Shown here piece after piece: positions 45,343 through 54,742 of a stretch of 64,000 bases of DNA. The translations under genes and the position numbers were made by a program. Every line of letters starts with the position of its first letter. The first letter of the stretch is position 1. This stretch comes from Halopseudomonas formosensis (GTDB lineage: Bacteria; Pseudomonadota; Gammaproteobacteria; Pseudomonadales; Pseudomonadaceae). Under the pieces are notes generated by a model, which saw only the letters and a program-made list of their open reading frames with translations, searched no databases and was not told the DNA's origin. The stretch is taken from the NCBI RefSeq assembly GCF_900115905.1, contig NZ_FOYD01000003.1, positions 62,001-126,000 on the forward strand, given 5' to 3'.

Positions 45343-46016
45343 ACCGCCCCTCCGATGACTGCGCGTGGACGGGGCGCAGGCAGACGACGCCCAGCGTAGC
45401 GCTCACTGCGGGACAGGTGCAGGCAGCCGAACAGACAATAGACATGCACACTCTCGCCTATCTCACGAAAGCCCAGTCGGGTGTGCATGGTCAATGCCGG
45501 TGGGTTGGAACAGCTGACCAGTGCCCGAGTCCGGGTGAAACCCCTATCCCGGTAGTGTGCCCATACCCGGTCCAGCACCAACAGCGGCAGCCCTCGGGCG
45601 CGATAGGGCTGTGCCACCTCCCCGGCGAACTGGTAGATGCACTCATGCGGCACCCGCACCCAGCAGCGGTAGAGATGATTATCGTAGTAGTCCCGGTCGC
45701 TGACCCAGACCATACAGGCAGCATGCCCCTCGCGATCAAGGTGGGCGAAGCCTGTCACCCCCTCCCGCTTCAGCAGATCGGTCACCGTGGGAAGATAGGC
45801 CGGGAAATAGCGCCGCAGCGTCGGCAGGTGCCGGGCTGTCACCGTAACCGCAGGCCAGTTCGCTTCCACCAGCCGCGGCGGCAGCGGCAGGGGTGTGACC
45901 AGTTCCCGCTCCAGCACCAGCAGCACCCAGTGTCTGTAGAGGAAACGTTCACGCAGGATGCGCAGGCTGCCTCGCAGTCCCTTGCGTCTCAGCTTTTCCC
46001 ACAGTTGCTGTGGCAT
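45339..46016 (-). CDS. GNAT-family N-acetyltransferase
   Basis: A 225-residue single-domain GNAT protein. The acetyl-CoA region is seen in QPYRARGLPLLVLDRVWAHY, and the C-terminal segment has HTRLGFREIGE. Starting at 46016 gives MPQQLWEKLRRKG with GGGAGG six bases upstream; the frame extends to 46091 inside the previous gene. It probably acylates an exopolysaccharide building block. It overlaps the FemAB-like gene by four bases. Confidence 0.78.
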   Translation of the reverse strand: MPQQLWEKLRRKGLRGSLRILRERFLYRHWVLLVLERELVTPLPLPPRLVEANWPAVTVTARHLPTLRRYFPAYLPTVTDLLKREGVTGFAHLDREGHAACMVWVSDRDYYDNHLYRCWVRVPHECIYQFAGEVAQPYRARGLPLLVLDRVWAHYRDRGFTRTRALVSCSNPPALTMHTRLGFREIGESVHVYCLFGCLHLSRSERYAGRRLPAPRPRAVIGGAV

Positions 46017-46017
46017 G

Positions 46018-47931
46018 CTATACCTCCCAGTAAAGGATGAAGAGGGTATTGCCGGGCACCCGGAAGCGACCCTGACCCTCTGTGCAATCAATTGCGTGGC
46101 TTGCCAGTGGTCCCTCGGGACCCAACCCCTCCAACCGCAGGCCGCGACAATCGTCGGGCAATCCGATCAGACGCACCTGTTGTTCGCGGCCGACCTTGTT
46201 CACTCCGAGAACGGCCCGGCGCTGTCCGCCGGCCAGAGCCAGGGCATCAACCTCGAAGGCGTCGTTGGCCAACTCCTGTACCTGCGGCAGCCAGTGGCGG
46301 GCGATCAGCGCCTGAGCCTGAGCCACCGGCTTGGGCTGGAAACTGCCAGACTCATCCATTCTCAGCATGCCCTTGGGATAATCCGGCTCGTCCGCCGCCA
46401 GGAACCAGCTCAACAGCTCCAGCAGGCCATCCTGCGATGAATTGATCACCACCGAGGCCCACCACAGGGCAGCAAAATGACTGTCCTGCTCATAGGGACT
46501 GAGCGCGGCGCCGCTGGAGATATTGGTCTGATCCAGAAGCAGCGCCTTGCGCGGGCGGCCGTGCTCGTCGAGCCCGACCAGGCGGGCCGCAGCCGCCACA
46601 CTCTGGCGATAGCGCCGGGTTGCCAGCAGATCACGCACCATCCATTCATGCCAGGCCAGGGCGTCGATCCGATCGCTGTATTGCGCCAGCAGCTGCTGCG
46701 TCCAATCCACCCCCCGGCGCCGTGCCGCCCCGGGCCTGAAGGGACCATCCAACCAGCGGGAGCTGGCCGGCGCGACCACCCTGATGCCCGCCTGCGCAGC
46801 ACGGGGATCACCCTGCAGCGCCTCTAGCATGCGGCCGAAATAGCGGGCAAAGCTCGGGTAGTCCGGGTAGTTGAGATTGGGCTCATCGGCAAATCCCAGA
46901 TAGTGAGGGCCCTGCCCCAGCAGCGCGCTGTCAGCCAGCCAGGCGGCCAGCCCCGCCAGCGTCTGCGGATCCGCAGCCAGCACCGCACGTCTTCCGGTGC
47001 CGGCCAGCAGGGTCACACTGGTGCGCAGTCCGAACTCTTCAGCGTAGAGTCGCCGATAGCCAATCTCGCGGCCGGGCTGTTCGGGCAGGACATCGACGAA
47101 GCTGTAGTAGGTTGCTGCCCTCAGCCCCAGTTCACGCAGCAGGGGATGGACCGCCTCGGGCGGGTCAGTGTAGGGCAAGGCCACGCCCAGCTCGGGGGTA
47201 CGACCAACCCTGGCAGCGCCGAGGGTCAGCTCGACCTGCCCCGGAGGCAACTGCACCTGCCGCAGATGCTGTACCTTCATGGCAAACAGGTTGTCAGTCC
47301 CATCCAGCCAGAAGGCTGCCTTGCCCTGTCCGCCCAGGTCCAGGCGCCAGATCTCGTCCCGCTCGGAATCAGGCAGTGGCAGGTTATCGAACGCCCAGTA
47401 CTGTTCGTGCTCGCGCAACGGCAGGCGAACCTGGCGGCCATCGGACAGACGCGTGGCTACCAGCAGATTCACGCCACCGTGGTACTTGCCGGCAAGGCTG
47501 GCCTGCTGCCGCGCCGCCACGCGGAAATACAGCTGGACGCCGGGGCCGACCTCCGAGTTGAAGTGCAGCTTGACCGGCTCGTACAGAGCCTGCACGTATC
47601 CCGGCAGCTCTACCTCCCAGGCACGGAAGCTGTATCCGGGCACGCTCAGACGATGATCGCCATCGCCGGGGCCAAGGGCGAACTGGCGCACCCCACGGGT
47701 CTGGCTTGCGTCGACATCAATCTGGTGCATGAGCCTGCCGTGTCCGTCCAGCAGATACAGCTGCTCATGATTGGCATCGGCCTGCCAGGCCGGCTGCCAG
47801 CGCAGGCTGAGTGTGGCTTCCCGCTCCGTGTTCAGATACAGATCGCCATCGCGCAGCTTGCCCCAGACCAGAGTATCGGCCAGGCCCCAGCAGCTCCAGA
47901 TGACCAGCATGAGCATCAACAGCCCCCGCAT
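46018..47931 (-). CDS. Secreted glycoside-hydrolase-like protein, uncharacterised
   Basis: A 637-residue exported protein that I cannot place in a named family. Residues 1-17 are a signal peptide. The first 250 residues are beta-rich, like a jelly-roll or immunoglobulin region, and the middle part (about 270-540) looks like a TIM barrel, with acidic motifs YLGFADEPNLNYPDYPSF and LAWHEWMVRDL in positions usual for catalytic strands. The end is a small beta domain. The ATG at 47931 shares one base with the flippase stop (TGATG). I infer a periplasmic polysaccharide hydrolase or lyase that trims the operon's own product. Confidence 0.62.
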   Translation of the reverse strand: MRGLLMLMLVIWSCWGLADTLVWGKLRDGDLYLNTEREATLSLRWQPAWQADANHEQLYLLDGHGRLMHQIDVDASQTRGVRQFALGPGDGDHRLSVPGYSFRAWEVELPGYVQALYEPVKLHFNSEVGPGVQLYFRVAARQQASLAGKYHGGVNLLVATRLSDGRQVRLPLREHEQYWAFDNLPLPDSERDEIWRLDLGGQGKAAFWLDGTDNLFAMKVQHLRQVQLPPGQVELTLGAARVGRTPELGVALPYTDPPEAVHPLLRELGLRAATYYSFVDVLPEQPGREIGYRRLYAEEFGLRTSVTLLAGTGRRAVLAADPQTLAGLAAWLADSALLGQGPHYLGFADEPNLNYPDYPSFARYFGRMLEALQGDPRAAQAGIRVVAPASSRWLDGPFRPGAARRRGVDWTQQLLAQYSDRIDALAWHEWMVRDLLATRRYRQSVAAAARLVGLDEHGRPRKALLLDQTNISSGAALSPYEQDSHFAALWWASVVINSSQDGLLELLSWFLAADEPDYPKGMLRMDESGSFQPKPVAQAQALIARHWLPQVQELANDAFEVDALALAGGQRRAVLGVNKVGREQQVRLIGLPDDCRGLRLEGLGPEGPLASHAIDCTEGQGRFRVPGNTLFILYWEV

Positions 47932-49244
47932 CAGGCTGTGCTCCCCTGCCGCGAGCGCAGCAGTGACCGAAGCATGTTCAGGTCCTCCGGCAGCAGGAAC
48001 AGCGTCCGCCACCAGGCCACCCCGGACAGCCGGCAGAACTGCCAGAGCATGGCCGTGGCCGCCAGCACGTAAGCCAGCGAGGAGGCCAGGCCCGCGCCGA
48101 GAATGCCCCAGCCCGGGATCCACCAGAGGTTGAGCAGCAGATTCACCCCGGCGGCAACGCCGGTGATCAGCGACAGGGTGCCCGGTCGTTGCTTGCCCAG
48201 AAGATCCAGCCGCAGGATGCTGGCATAGCACAGGGCGAATACCCCGGGCAGTAGCGCCAGCAGTGCCACCGAGGCCGGGACGTAGCTGTCGCCGAACAGG
48301 GTGACGATTAGCCACTCGCCCAGCAGGGCCATGAGGATGCAGGCCAGCAGCATCACGCTGGCGGTCAGGCGCAGCGCCAGCGGTGTCAATCGCTCCATGC
48401 CTTCGCCCTGCTGCAGCAGGCGCTTCATCAGCGGCGTGGTGACCGCTTCGGGAACAATCAGCAGCAGCTCCACCGCCGCACTGGCCATGGCGTAATAACC
48501 CAGCTCGGCGGCTGGCAGCAACATGCCGATCAGCAGATAATCGGCGCGCAGCAGCACCTGCTGGAAGAGCACCTCGGGGTGGCTGCGCAGGCCGTAGCGG
48601 GCCAGTGCCCCCTGCTCGTCCCGTTGCCAACGCGGGCGCAGCTGGTGGAACCGTCCCAGCCAGCAGATACCCACCACCACCACCATTACCAGGCCGATCA
48701 GCCAGCTGCCGATGGCCGCCTCCAGTGCGGCGTAGGGAAACAGCGCCCACAGCGCCACGAAAAGCAGCAAGGGTCCCAGGGACTCCAACAGGCGCAGGGA
48801 GTTGAACGGCCCCACCCGGCCATCGGCATTGTGCAGCACCAGCAAGGCGTTCTTGCCGATCACCACGGGCACGGCAATCAGCAGCCCCCAGACCCAGGGA
48901 CCCAGCCGCTCGACAAACTCGGGCAGGCTCCCCAGGCTATGGATGGCAAGCAGGACCAGCAGGGTCAGCACGCCAGCCAGTGCGCACCCCTGCACCAGGA
49001 TATGGGCCAGCAGCGGCCCCATACCCCGTTGCCGCGCGGCATGGAAGGCCACCGCGCTGGTCAGCCCGCCGCTGGTAACGGCAACAATCATGTCAGGCAG
49101 CGCTGCGAGCAGTGCGAAGATGCCACGGTCGGCGGGGCCCAGCAGCCGGGCGAGCAGAACGTTGCGCACCAGACGCAGGGCTATCATGGTCAGGCGGGTA
49201 GCCAGGCTCAGCGCCAGGTGGCGCAGGTAGTCGCCGCCTTTCAT
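47931..49244 (-). CDS. Oligosaccharide flippase (Wzx/MATE-like)
   Basis: A 437-residue membrane protein with about 12 segments, starting MKGGDYLRHLALSLATRLTM. Sequence LVRNVLLARLLGPADRGIFA is the typical polysaccharide-biosynthesis flippase N-terminus. It should flip undecaprenyl-linked repeat units to the periplasm. The ATG overlaps the stop of the deacetylase gene by four bases (ATGA), which favours it over a start at 49271. Confidence 0.85.
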   Translation of the reverse strand: MKGGDYLRHLALSLATRLTMIALRLVRNVLLARLLGPADRGIFALLAALPDMIVAVTSGGLTSAVAFHAARQRGMGPLLAHILVQGCALAGVLTLLVLLAIHSLGSLPEFVERLGPWVWGLLIAVPVVIGKNALLVLHNADGRVGPFNSLRLLESLGPLLLFVALWALFPYAALEAAIGSWLIGLVMVVVVGICWLGRFHQLRPRWQRDEQGALARYGLRSHPEVLFQQVLLRADYLLIGMLLPAAELGYYAMASAAVELLLIVPEAVTTPLMKRLLQQGEGMERLTPLALRLTASVMLLACILMALLGEWLIVTLFGDSYVPASVALLALLPGVFALCYASILRLDLLGKQRPGTLSLITGVAAGVNLLLNLWWIPGWGILGAGLASSLAYVLAATAMLWQFCRLSGVAWWRTLFLLPEDLNMLRSLLRSRQGSTA

Positions 49245-50233
49245 CGCAACGCCCCCTGCATCAACCGCCATCCCAGCAGTCCTGGCCAGCGCGCCGCGCT
49301 GTGGCCGACATCTATGCGCGGCAAGGCCAGGGGATCGCTTTCCGGTGCAACGAGGCCGGCCCGGGTGGCCAGCGCACGGGGATAACCCTGAACGGCGACC
49401 GCTGCGCGCACCCGCGCATCCACATCACCGTTGGGGTAACAGAACACTTCCAGGGGGTGGCGGCAACGCTCACGTAGCACTGTCGCCGAGCGCGCAATAT
49501 CGGCCCGCAGTTGCGGATCGTCCAGCCCGGTGAGAATCGCATGGCCGGCACCGTGGGAGCCGAAACGGATCAGACCTGAGGCCTCCATCATCGCCACCTG
49601 CTCCCAGGACAGGGCATCGCAGTGGTCCTGCGGCGGACAGAACCCCGTGAGCTGCTCCAGACGAGCCGGTGGCAGCGGTTTAAGGCCCTGCAGATAACGG
49701 GCAATCGCCTTGCTGCGCGCCGCGCTCATCTGTCCGCCCCGGATGATGGCGGGCACCGGGTGGCCCTCGGCCTCCAGGGCCGAGAGCAGGGCGGTACAGG
49801 CCCCGCCGCATTGCCACAGGCTCTCGCCGATTGCTTCCCACCAGAAACGGCGCGAGGTACCTATGTAATCAGTCGCCAGGAAGATGCTGGCCGGTACGCC
49901 GTGGCGCTGCAGCAGAGGAAAGGCCTGTTCGGCGTTGTCGTGCCAGCCATCGTCGAAGGTCAGACTGATCCGCGGACGTTGACCGGCCGGCGCGCTCAGC
50001 AGATCCTCCAGAGGTACGCAGTCGAAATGCTTTTTCAGCCAGCCGAGCAGTCGGTCGAAGGCGCCGGCGCCGATGCACAGGGCTCGACGATGCGGCAGAT
50101 CCGCCTCGGCATCACTGGCCAGCACCCGGTGCAGCATCAGCACGGTTCCCCGGCGGGCCAGCCGGACCCGGGCCGGAGGCGCTGCCAGCCAGATGCTGCC
50201 CATCAACCGCTTGACCTGCTGCTTCATGACCAT
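49241..50233 (-). CDS. NodB-type polysaccharide deacetylase
   Basis: A 330-residue CE4 carbohydrate esterase. The catalytic TFDDG motif is at residues 92-96 and the zinc motif SHGAGH at 226-231; a VFCYPNGD strand follows. No cleavable signal peptide is clear, but residues 11-20 are mildly hydrophobic. It should remove N- or O-acetyl groups from the exopolysaccharide or its precursor. ATG codons at 50233 and 50227 are both plausible. It lies one base after the glycosyltransferase upstream. Confidence 0.87.
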   Translation of the reverse strand: MVMKQQVKRLMGSIWLAAPPARVRLARRGTVLMLHRVLASDAEADLPHRRALCIGAGAFDRLLGWLKKHFDCVPLEDLLSAPAGQRPRISLTFDDGWHDNAEQAFPLLQRHGVPASIFLATDYIGTSRRFWWEAIGESLWQCGGACTALLSALEAEGHPVPAIIRGGQMSAARSKAIARYLQGLKPLPPARLEQLTGFCPPQDHCDALSWEQVAMMEASGLIRFGSHGAGHAILTGLDDPQLRADIARSATVLRERCRHPLEVFCYPNGDVDARVRAAVAVQGYPRALATRAGLVAPESDPLALPRIDVGHSAARWPGLLGWRLMQGALR

Positions 50234-50234
50234 G

Positions 50235-51371
50235 TCATCGACTCTGCTGCGGATTCCACAGGCTGTAGCGCCGCCCGCGGATGAACTGAACCAGGCCCAC
50301 TGCCATGCCGACCAGCGTCACCAGAAAGAAGCCGGCCAGGCGAAAGGCGCACGGCAGGCGATCACTCCGATCGAACAGACCGGCCAGGCCAACGGCATAG
50401 CCGGTCAGTTGCAGCAGCAGACTGAACCGGTACAGCGGACCGGCGTCCCATAGCGCCAGATTGGCGAGCAGCAGCGGAACCAACAACAGCGGTGCAAACC
50501 GTCGAAGTACCTTGTGACTGATCAGTGCCAGGGCGTAGGCACCATAGCGCATGGGGTTGAGCAGCTGACGTCGTACCAGCAGGCTTTGCAGGCCGCCCAC
50601 CGTCACCCGGATGCGGCGATGCAGCTGCTTGTCCGCTTCGGCCAGTCCATGATCCAGCACCACGGCGCCCGGCACATGGACGATACGCTGCCCCTGAACC
50701 GGGGCACAGGTACTCAGAAAGAAGTCGTCATTCACCTCGTCCGGAATCGGCTGCCACAGCTCCCGGCGCAGGGCCAGCAGTGCGCCATCGGCGGAGACCA
50801 TGCAACCAACCCGGTTCTCCAGCTCACGCAACCAGGCCTCGTAACGGCGATACCAGCGGTCACCGATGCTCAGCGACGAACCCGACCTGTGCACTACCAG
50901 GGTGCCGCCGCAACAGCCGACAGTGGGATCAGCCAGGGGGGCCAGCAGATGATTGAGAGTCTCGGCCGTCCAGACGTTATCCGCATCGGTGAATACCAGC
51001 ACCTCGTACCGAGCCTCCGCGACCGCGGCGTTGAGCGCCCGGGTCTTGCCCATGCGTGGCAGATCCAGCACCCGCACCCGTGCGTTTCCCACCGCTTCGG
51101 CCAGGGCAACGGTATCATCGCTGGAGCCGTCGCTGGCCACCAGAATCTCCAGCGCCGAGGCCGGATAGCCCTGCCCCAGGAGGCTGCGGATCTTGCTCTG
51201 GATGTGCGCCGCCTCATTATGTGCAGCGATGATGATACTCACCGACAGCGCGCTGTTGCCGCTTCGCACCGGGCGTGAGATGAAGGTTCCAAGTACCCGC
51301 AGAACGAGCGGATAACCCAGCCAGGCATAGGCCGGCAGCAGCAGACAGGTCCAGAAAAGGAATTCAGCCAC
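50235..51371 (-). CDS. Family 2 glycosyltransferase, membrane type
   Basis: A 378-residue GT2 enzyme: one N-terminal membrane segment, a GT-A domain starting SIIIAAHNEAAHIQSKI (45-61) with VASDGSSDD and the metal-binding DAD at 129-131, and three to four C-terminal membrane segments. This plan is like processive or membrane-bound GT2 proteins. The acceptor and sugar are unknown. It overlaps the next GT2 upstream by eight bases. Confidence 0.9.
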   Translation of the reverse strand: MAEFLFWTCLLLPAYAWLGYPLVLRVLGTFISRPVRSGNSALSVSIIIAAHNEAAHIQSKIRSLLGQGYPASALEILVASDGSSDDTVALAEAVGNARVRVLDLPRMGKTRALNAAVAEARYEVLVFTDADNVWTAETLNHLLAPLADPTVGCCGGTLVVHRSGSSLSIGDRWYRRYEAWLRELENRVGCMVSADGALLALRRELWQPIPDEVNDDFFLSTCAPVQGQRIVHVPGAVVLDHGLAEADKQLHRRIRVTVGGLQSLLVRRQLLNPMRYGAYALALISHKVLRRFAPLLLVPLLLANLALWDAGPLYRFSLLLQLTGYAVGLAGLFDRSDRLPCAFRLAGFFLVTLVGMAVGLVQFIRGRRYSLWNPQQSR

Positions 51372-52320
51372 GGGCGGGCCTCCGCGAGGAATGGTTGAAA
51401 AGCGCGGCGATCAGACCTGCGGCAGTCAGGTGCAGACGCAACCAGTGCAGGCCGGCCAGCTGCAGGCTGAGCAGCGGATCACGATGCCGCCAGCTCTGGC
51501 GCAGAGACAGGGCCAGGGCGATCAGGACACCGGGCAACAGCAGCAGGAAAGCCATATCTGGGCGAATGGACAACACCGATGCGAGGCTCAGCAGAGAAGC
51601 CGCCGATACCGCCAAGGCCAGTAGCGGAAAGCGCCACTGCCGCAAGCCGGGATGTTCCCGCAGCAGCTGCAGATGACTGCCCTGGCGCCACCACTCCTTT
51701 CCCAGCCACTCTGCCCAGCTGGCCTCATAACCCCAGTGCAACGCTGGGGGAGTCGGCATCAGCAGCAGGCGGGCACCGGCGGCATGCAGGCGCAGGCCCA
51801 GTTCCTTGTCCTCGCCGGTGCGCAGCTGCTCGTCGAACCCCCCTACCCGTTCGAACCAGTTTCTCGGCAGACACAGGTTGGCACTGGGCAGCCAGTCACG
51901 CAGGCGTGCAGCACCGGTGCTCTGATTACGTAGCTGCCAGCTCCGGGCGAACCAGGGGGCTTCCGCCGGCGCGGCGCATTCCAGGGCAAAGACATCAGCC
52001 CTGTCCTGCTCAAAGATGTTGCGCCCGAGAATGAACCAGTCCGCCGGCATTTCCATGTCGGCATCCAGAAAGGCCAGCCACTGACCTTGCGCCGACCGTG
52101 CCCCGAGGTTACGCAGGGCCCCTATCCCCAGGCCGGCACCATCCAGCACGCGGGCACCGGCCTCCCGGGCCAGCTGCGAGCTGGCATCAGTGGAGCCGTT
52201 ATCCACCACCAGCAGCTCGCAGGCAATACCAGCATGCTCGGCGGCGGTGCGTACGCTCGCCAGGGTACGGGCGATATGCCGCTCTTCATTGAACATGGGG
52301 ATGATCACGCTGAGCTTCAT
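51364..52320 (-). CDS. Family 2 glycosyltransferase
   Basis: A 318-residue GT2 enzyme starting MKLSVIIPMFNEERHIARTL, with VVDNGSTD and the DAD motif at 86-88. The C-terminal 80 residues hold two or three membrane segments. It adds one sugar to the lipid-linked unit. It overlaps the polymerase gene by four bases. Confidence 0.9.
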   Translation of the reverse strand: MKLSVIIPMFNEERHIARTLASVRTAAEHAGIACELLVVDNGSTDASSQLAREAGARVLDGAGLGIGALRNLGARSAQGQWLAFLDADMEMPADWFILGRNIFEQDRADVFALECAAPAEAPWFARSWQLRNQSTGAARLRDWLPSANLCLPRNWFERVGGFDEQLRTGEDKELGLRLHAAGARLLLMPTPPALHWGYEASWAEWLGKEWWRQGSHLQLLREHPGLRQWRFPLLALAVSAASLLSLASVLSIRPDMAFLLLLPGVLIALALSLRQSWRHRDPLLSLQLAGLHWLRLHLTAAGLIAALFNHSSRRPARG

Positions 52321-53690
52321 GCGCTACGGACCTCCGCCGGGCCACCGGACTCGGCCTGTTGACGCAACACCCAGGACAGGCCCAGCAGCAACCAGAGCAA
52401 CTTGTGGTTGGGCACGCTGAGAAACAACAGGAACAGGGTCATGGAGAAGAAGGCCAGGCCCAGGTGCACTACCAGATCGGCCAGCTCGCGCTCCCCGCGG
52501 TCCAGCCAGGCGCGCCGCGCCCGCTCGAAGTTGCGCCAGCCCATCAGCAGCAGCGCAAGAAACAGCAACCCTGCGGGAATACCCATCTCGGCGAAGATCT
52601 CCAGGTAGGTGTTGTGCGCACGGCGGTAGATGTCCAGGCTGTCACTGCTGTCGGAGAAGGCCTTGGCGTAACCGGTAGTCGCGTAGCGCAGGGCGAAGGT
52701 GCCGGGACCGCCGCCGAACACCGGATCCTCCCGGATCATCTCGCCACCGACCAGCAGATAGGAGGCCCGGCGACCCAGGGAAGCGTCCTGATGGGCATTG
52801 ACCCCGGACCGGAGGATCGACAGGGACTTGATGCGCTCGACGTAGTCGTCCGGCACCGACATCAGCCCCAGCGGCACCAGCAGCGCCGCGCCCAGCATGA
52901 TGAATCCCAGGTGTCTGGGCCGGATGCGGGCCAAGCGTGCCCGGTGGTGCCAGAGCCCAACGAGCAGAGCGAGCAGCAGCACCACCAACCCTGACCGCGA
53001 GTCGGTTCGGGTCATCCCCGCCAGCAGTACCACCCCCAGCCCCAGCCACAACAACCGCGTCAGCCAGTGCCGGGCGCGCATGGCCAGCAATACCGCCAGG
53101 GGCATGGCAACCGTGATCAGCAGGGCAAAGTAGTTGGCGTCCTGCAACAGGCCGACCGCACGCCCCTGTACCTGGTGCCGGGCGGAAAACAGGGCGATGA
53201 GGCAGGTGGCCGCCACACTGATCACCAGCAACCGGCACAGCGGCAGCAATGGCACGTCTCGCCCTACCAGCAGGACTATGCCGAACAGGGTCATGCCTAT
53301 CAGCAGTTCCCGCAGGTTGCCCAGCGATGCCGGATGGTTGCTGCTGAACAGGAAACTCAATCCCACCCACAGCAGGAACAGCAACAGCAGCGGCCACAGA
53401 TTGCTGCGCGCCCGTCCCTCCGGTAACTGGCGCAGCAGCAGCTGCATCAGCAGAATGCCGATCAGCGAGGCCCCCAGGAACTTGGCCGGGGAAAACGCCA
53501 GTTCCTTGAACAACCCCTCGAGCGGCACCAGTACCACCAGTCCGAGCAGTCCCCAGCCCGGTCGCCGGTAGAGGAAGGCGACCACGGCCAACGCGCCTAT
53601 CACCATGGGCGCAAGCCAGGGCCAGGGACTTGCAAGGGCCAGCACGCAGGCCAGGCCCAACATCATCCCCATCATCGCGACTATCAGCAT
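52317..53690 (-). CDS. O-antigen ligase/polymerase-like protein (Wzy)
   Basis: A 457-residue protein with about 12 membrane segments and a large periplasmic loop holding GGGPGTFALRYATTGYAKAF and RRAHNTYLEIFAEMGIPAGL, the conserved Wzy_C/WaaL region. It is most likely the polymerase for this exopolysaccharide; ligase function is less likely because an export system is present. The ATG at 53690 starts the first membrane segment, and the open frame upstream to 54476 is inside the next gene. It overlaps that gene by seven bases. Confidence 0.85.
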   Translation of the reverse strand: MLIVAMMGMMLGLACVLALASPWPWLAPMVIGALAVVAFLYRRPGWGLLGLVVLVPLEGLFKELAFSPAKFLGASLIGILLMQLLLRQLPEGRARSNLWPLLLLFLLWVGLSFLFSSNHPASLGNLRELLIGMTLFGIVLLVGRDVPLLPLCRLLVISVAATCLIALFSARHQVQGRAVGLLQDANYFALLITVAMPLAVLLAMRARHWLTRLLWLGLGVVLLAGMTRTDSRSGLVVLLLALLVGLWHHRARLARIRPRHLGFIMLGAALLVPLGLMSVPDDYVERIKSLSILRSGVNAHQDASLGRRASYLLVGGEMIREDPVFGGGPGTFALRYATTGYAKAFSDSSDSLDIYRRAHNTYLEIFAEMGIPAGLLFLALLLMGWRNFERARRAWLDRGERELADLVVHLGLAFFSMTLFLLFLSVPNHKLLWLLLGLSWVLRQQAESGGPAEVRSA

Positions 53691-54742
53691 GCTCGCTCCT
53701 CCTGCGCCTGGCGATACAGTTCCTGCCAGCGCACCGCCAATTGAGGCAAGGCATACTCGCTGGCCTGGCGCAGCCGCGCGGCGCGTGCCAGACGATCTGC
53801 CAGCGACTTGTCTTCCAGCAGGCGCAGCACGCAGTCGCCCAGCAAGGCACTCTGTCCCGGCGGCGCGAGCAGGGCATGTTCCCCGTTCTCCACCACGTCC
53901 GGGATGCCGCCGACAGCGAAGGCGGCCACCGGCGTGCCCGCCGCCATGGCCTCCAGCAGCACCATGGGTGTGCCCTCGGTTCGGGAGCTGATTACCAGAA
54001 CGGAAAGGCGCGCCAGCCAGGCCGCGATATCGGTCTGGTAACCGGCCAGATGAATACGCCGCCCGAGCCCCGCCGCCTGGATCCGCGCAGCCAGGCTGTC
54101 CTCCAGCGGGCCATCGCCGATGAGCACCGCCTGGGCTTCCGGACGACGCACCAGCACCGGTAACAGCGCGTCGAGAAACTGATCTGGACCCTTCTCGTGG
54201 CTCAGTCGCCCGACGTAGCCTACCAGCGGCGTGGTCACCGCCCGGGGCAGCGACGCTCGTGGCGGCAGACCATTGGGAATCACCCGCAGCTTGCCGGCGC
54301 AGACCCCCGCGCTCAGGTGCAGCTCGGCGACTCCACGGGAAACGCAGGCCACCCGGGTGACTGTCCTGCTGCGCCCCATGCGCAACGCCAGCCAGGTATA
54401 GAACTGCTGCTTCAGGCTTCTGGGCGTGAAACCATGCTGCGTCCACACCAGCGGCATGGCCAGCCGTCGGGCACACAGCCAGCTGAACAGCTGCGCACGG
54501 AAGTTGTGCGCATTGAGCAGACCCGGGTGCCGACGCAGCTCGGTATACAGGCTCTTCAGTCCGGCACAGGGGACCGCGGTCACCCCGGCTTCACTGAAGC
54601 GGCGCAGCAGCTCGCCGGGCCCGTCGAGGAAGATCACTCGATGACGACCCGGTACCTGCAGACAGTGATCCAGCAGCATGCGCTCGGCGCCGTAGAAGCC
54701 CCCGCTGTGAATCACGTGATTGATGTTCACGTCCGTGCCCAA
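53684..54742 (-). CDS. Family 4 glycosyltransferase
   Basis: A 352-residue GT-B fold enzyme. The C-terminal domain has VGYVGRLSHEKGPDQFLDAL (residues near 190) and the EGTPMVLLEAMAAGTPVAA motif with the E-x7-E acid pair. It is cytoplasmic or loosely membrane-bound and transfers one sugar with retention of configuration. It overlaps the Wzz gene upstream by 16 bases. Confidence 0.92.
   Translation of the reverse strand: MGTDVNINHVIHSGGFYGAERMLLDHCLQVPGRHRVIFLDGPGELLRRFSEAGVTAVPCAGLKSLYTELRRHPGLLNAHNFRAQLFSWLCARRLAMPLVWTQHGFTPRSLKQQFYTWLALRMGRSRTVTRVACVSRGVAELHLSAGVCAGKLRVIPNGLPPRASLPRAVTTPLVGYVGRLSHEKGPDQFLDALLPVLVRRPEAQAVLIGDGPLEDSLAARIQAAGLGRRIHLAGYQTDIAAWLARLSVLVISSRTEGTPMVLLEAMAAGTPVAAFAVGGIPDVVENGEHALLAPPGQSALLGDCVLRLLEDKSLADRLARAARLRQASEYALPQLAVRWQELYRQAQEERAC

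Noticed and set aside
47932-48750. N-terminal extension of the glycosidase-like gene
   Set aside because: The extra 273 codons lie wholly inside the flippase gene in another frame; the ATG at 47931 begins a clean signal peptide and overlaps the flippase stop.
53691-54476. N-terminal extension of the Wzy gene
   Set aside because: The extension is in the wrong frame of the GT4 gene and is Arg/Gly-rich low-complexity sequence; the ATG at 53690 starts a membrane segment.
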